From positions 1 through 6,333 of the forward strand of contig JAEZHQ010000382.1 in the NCBI GenBank assembly GCA_023416455.1: 6,333 nucleotides of DNA, in the 5' to 3' direction. This document shows positions 5,319 to 6,333 of this stretch, in pieces (the stretch's first letter is position 1; the number at the start of each line of letters is the position of its first letter). The stretch is from Pseudomonadota bacterium (GTDB lineage: Bacteria; Pseudomonadota; Alphaproteobacteria; Azospirillales; Azospirillaceae). The translations under genes were made by a program, and so were the position numbers. Under the pieces are notes generated by a model, which saw nothing but the letters and a program-made list of their open reading frames with translations, searched no databases and was not told where the DNA came from.

Positions 5319-6333
5319 GCCCCGACGCCAGGGCGCGGGTCGCCAGCCGGCGGGGCTCGCCGCGGACGGCCGTCGGGGCCGTGTCCTGGGCGACGGCGTC
5401 GAGATGCTCGTCGAGCAGACGGGCGAAGCGCTCGCGCGCCGGGCGCAGCAGCAGGCTGTGGTCGGCGCCCTCGATGCGCTCCATCCGCAGGCCGGGCATG
5501 CGGCGCAAGGGTCCGCCCCGCGGCCCGGCGTGGGTCTCCAGCTCGCCCAGCGTGATGTCGTCCGCCCCGTGGACCATCAGCGTGCGCACGCCGCGCTCCG
5601 CCAGCCGGTGGAACCAGTGGGCGAGGTCGTCCGGGGCGTAGCCGCGCCCGGTCAGCCCGGCCCGCAGCCGCCCGATCCCGATGCGCAGCCGCCGGGCCGC
5701 CCGTCCCGCCAGCCCGCGGGCGACGCGGGCGGCCCGGCGGTCCTGGCGCAGGATGGCCCGCCAGGTCGCCCGCTCGGCCAGACGGGCGAGGTAGGCCGCG
5801 GCCGGCTTGACCGCCGTGCCGATCACCGCCTCCGAGGTGGCGCCCCCGTCCAGGACGAAGCGGCCCGGGTTGACCAGGGCCTGCCCGACCACCCGCTCGT
5901 CGGCCAGCGCCGTGTGCAGCGCGACCGCGGCGCCGGCGCACAGCCCCACCGCCACGCAGCGCCGGTAGCCCCGCCCTTCCAGCCAGTCGAGCGCCGCACG
6001 CGCGTCGGGGACGGCGTCCGCGCAGTAGATCAGCCCGTCGCTCCGGCCGGGCTTGGACTCGCTGTCGCCGAGCCCGCCCAGATCGATGCGCAGCGACGCG
6101 TAGCCGCGGGCGGCCAGCCGCCGCGCCAGCCGGACCGACATGCGGCCGGAGCCGACATGGTGGGTCGCCCCGCTGTTGAGCAGAAGCACCGCCGGCCGGC
6201 CGCGCCCGGCCGCGCCGCCGGCCGGTTCGCAGAACACGCCGAACAGGCCGCCGCCGGCCCCGAACCGGGCCGGCCGCTCAACCGCCCCCGGCAGCTCCAG
6301 GACCGGCACTTCCGGGACCGCCGGCTCCGGCAC
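5308..6333 (-). CDS. Alpha/beta hydrolase with Cys nucleophile, exosortase-associated-hydrolase-like; 5' end uncertain
   Basis: The frame is open to the right edge; the first visible codon is GTG, so the true start may be there or outside. 341 residues are visible. LLLNSGATHHVGSGRMSVRLARRLAARGYASLRIDLGGLGDS (50-91) gives the oxyanion-side strands of an alpha/beta hydrolase. The nucleophile elbow is G130-L-C132-A-G134, with Cys rather than Ser. The acid lies in VHGADD (254-259) and the base is H292 in GADHSLLL. A long Arg/Ala-rich stretch (about 175-230) forms the cap. The arrangement resembles, from memory, the hydrolases linked to exosortase-A and some polyketide loci, where GLCSGA is common; dienelactone hydrolase also uses Cys. 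The substrate is unknown, probably an ester or thioester. It converges with usp, 28 nt apart, so shared regulation with the stress genes is not shown. Confidence 0.85.
   Translation of the reverse strand: MPEPAVPEVPVLELPGAVERPARFGAGGGLFGVFCEPAGGAAGRGRPAVLLLNSGATHHVGSGRMSVRLARRLAARGYASLRIDLGGLGDSESKPGRSDGLIYCADAVPDARAALDWLEGRGYRRCVAVGLCAGAAVALHTALADERVVGQALVNPGRFVLDGGATSEAVIGTAVKPAAAYLARLAERATWRAILRQDRRAARVARGLAGRAARRLRIGIGRLRAGLTGRGYAPDDLAHWFHRLAERGVRTLMVHGADDITLGELETHAGPRGGPLRRMPGLRMERIEGADHSLLLRPARERFARLLDEHLDAVAQDTAPTAVRGEPRRLATRALASGPDG

Noticed and set aside
4253..5941. 562-codon minus-strand frame, and a 289-codon one at 4407-5276, opposite usp
   Set aside because: They shadow usp and the hydrolase; no domain or start signal supports them.
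1..6333. Transferable heat-resistance island (tLST)
   Set aside because: Only HdeD- and Hsp20-type genes are shared; no ClpK, FtsH, YfdX, thioredoxin, KefB or DegP gene and no mobile element is seen.

Overview
The window is very GC-rich, with dense coding, G/C-ending codons and strong AGGAGG-type ribosome binding sites. Gene content and a sigma-EcfG-type promoter (GGAAC-N17-CGTT) point to an alphaproteobacterium, most likely a member of the Rhodospirillales such as an Azospirillum relative. The class-level assignment rests on the promoter and protein style; the genus is a guess. I see no mobile element, tRNA, rRNA or CRISPR array.

Minus strand, 3359 down to the left edge: four same-direction genes encode an HdeD/DUF308 six-helix membrane protein (2733-3359), a GrpE paralogue (2034-2684), a class-A small heat shock protein Hsp20 (1306-1923) and a phospholipase D/cardiolipin-synthase-like protein (1-1184, 3' end outside). 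Gaps are 48, 110 and 121 nt, so one stress operon is likely, possibly with internal start or processing sites. It covers membrane protection, nucleotide exchange for a DnaK, holdase activity and phospholipid synthesis or remodelling.

Intergenic 3360-3818 is the main divergent control region. It holds the EcfG-type promoter facing the stress operon. A long structured leader of about 195 nt follows, with a 12-step hairpin and a perfect palindrome. Nearer the plus-strand gene lies an operator-like inverted repeat.

Plus strand: a ChrR/YieF-like NAD(P)H-dependent FMN/quinone reductase (3819-4379), then a leader with a strong hairpin, then a tandem-domain universal stress protein (4521-5279). Both fit oxidative or general stress.

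Right end, minus strand: an alpha/beta hydrolase with a cysteine at the nucleophile elbow (5308-6333, probably open at its 5' end). It converges on the usp gene. A 13-bp tandem duplication covers its stop codon.

Taken together the window looks like a general-stress gene cluster. The most useful observations are the EcfG-type promoter, the SFPASDPPAW tag on the N-terminus of the GrpE paralogue, and the structured leader. I found no clearly new multi-gene system.
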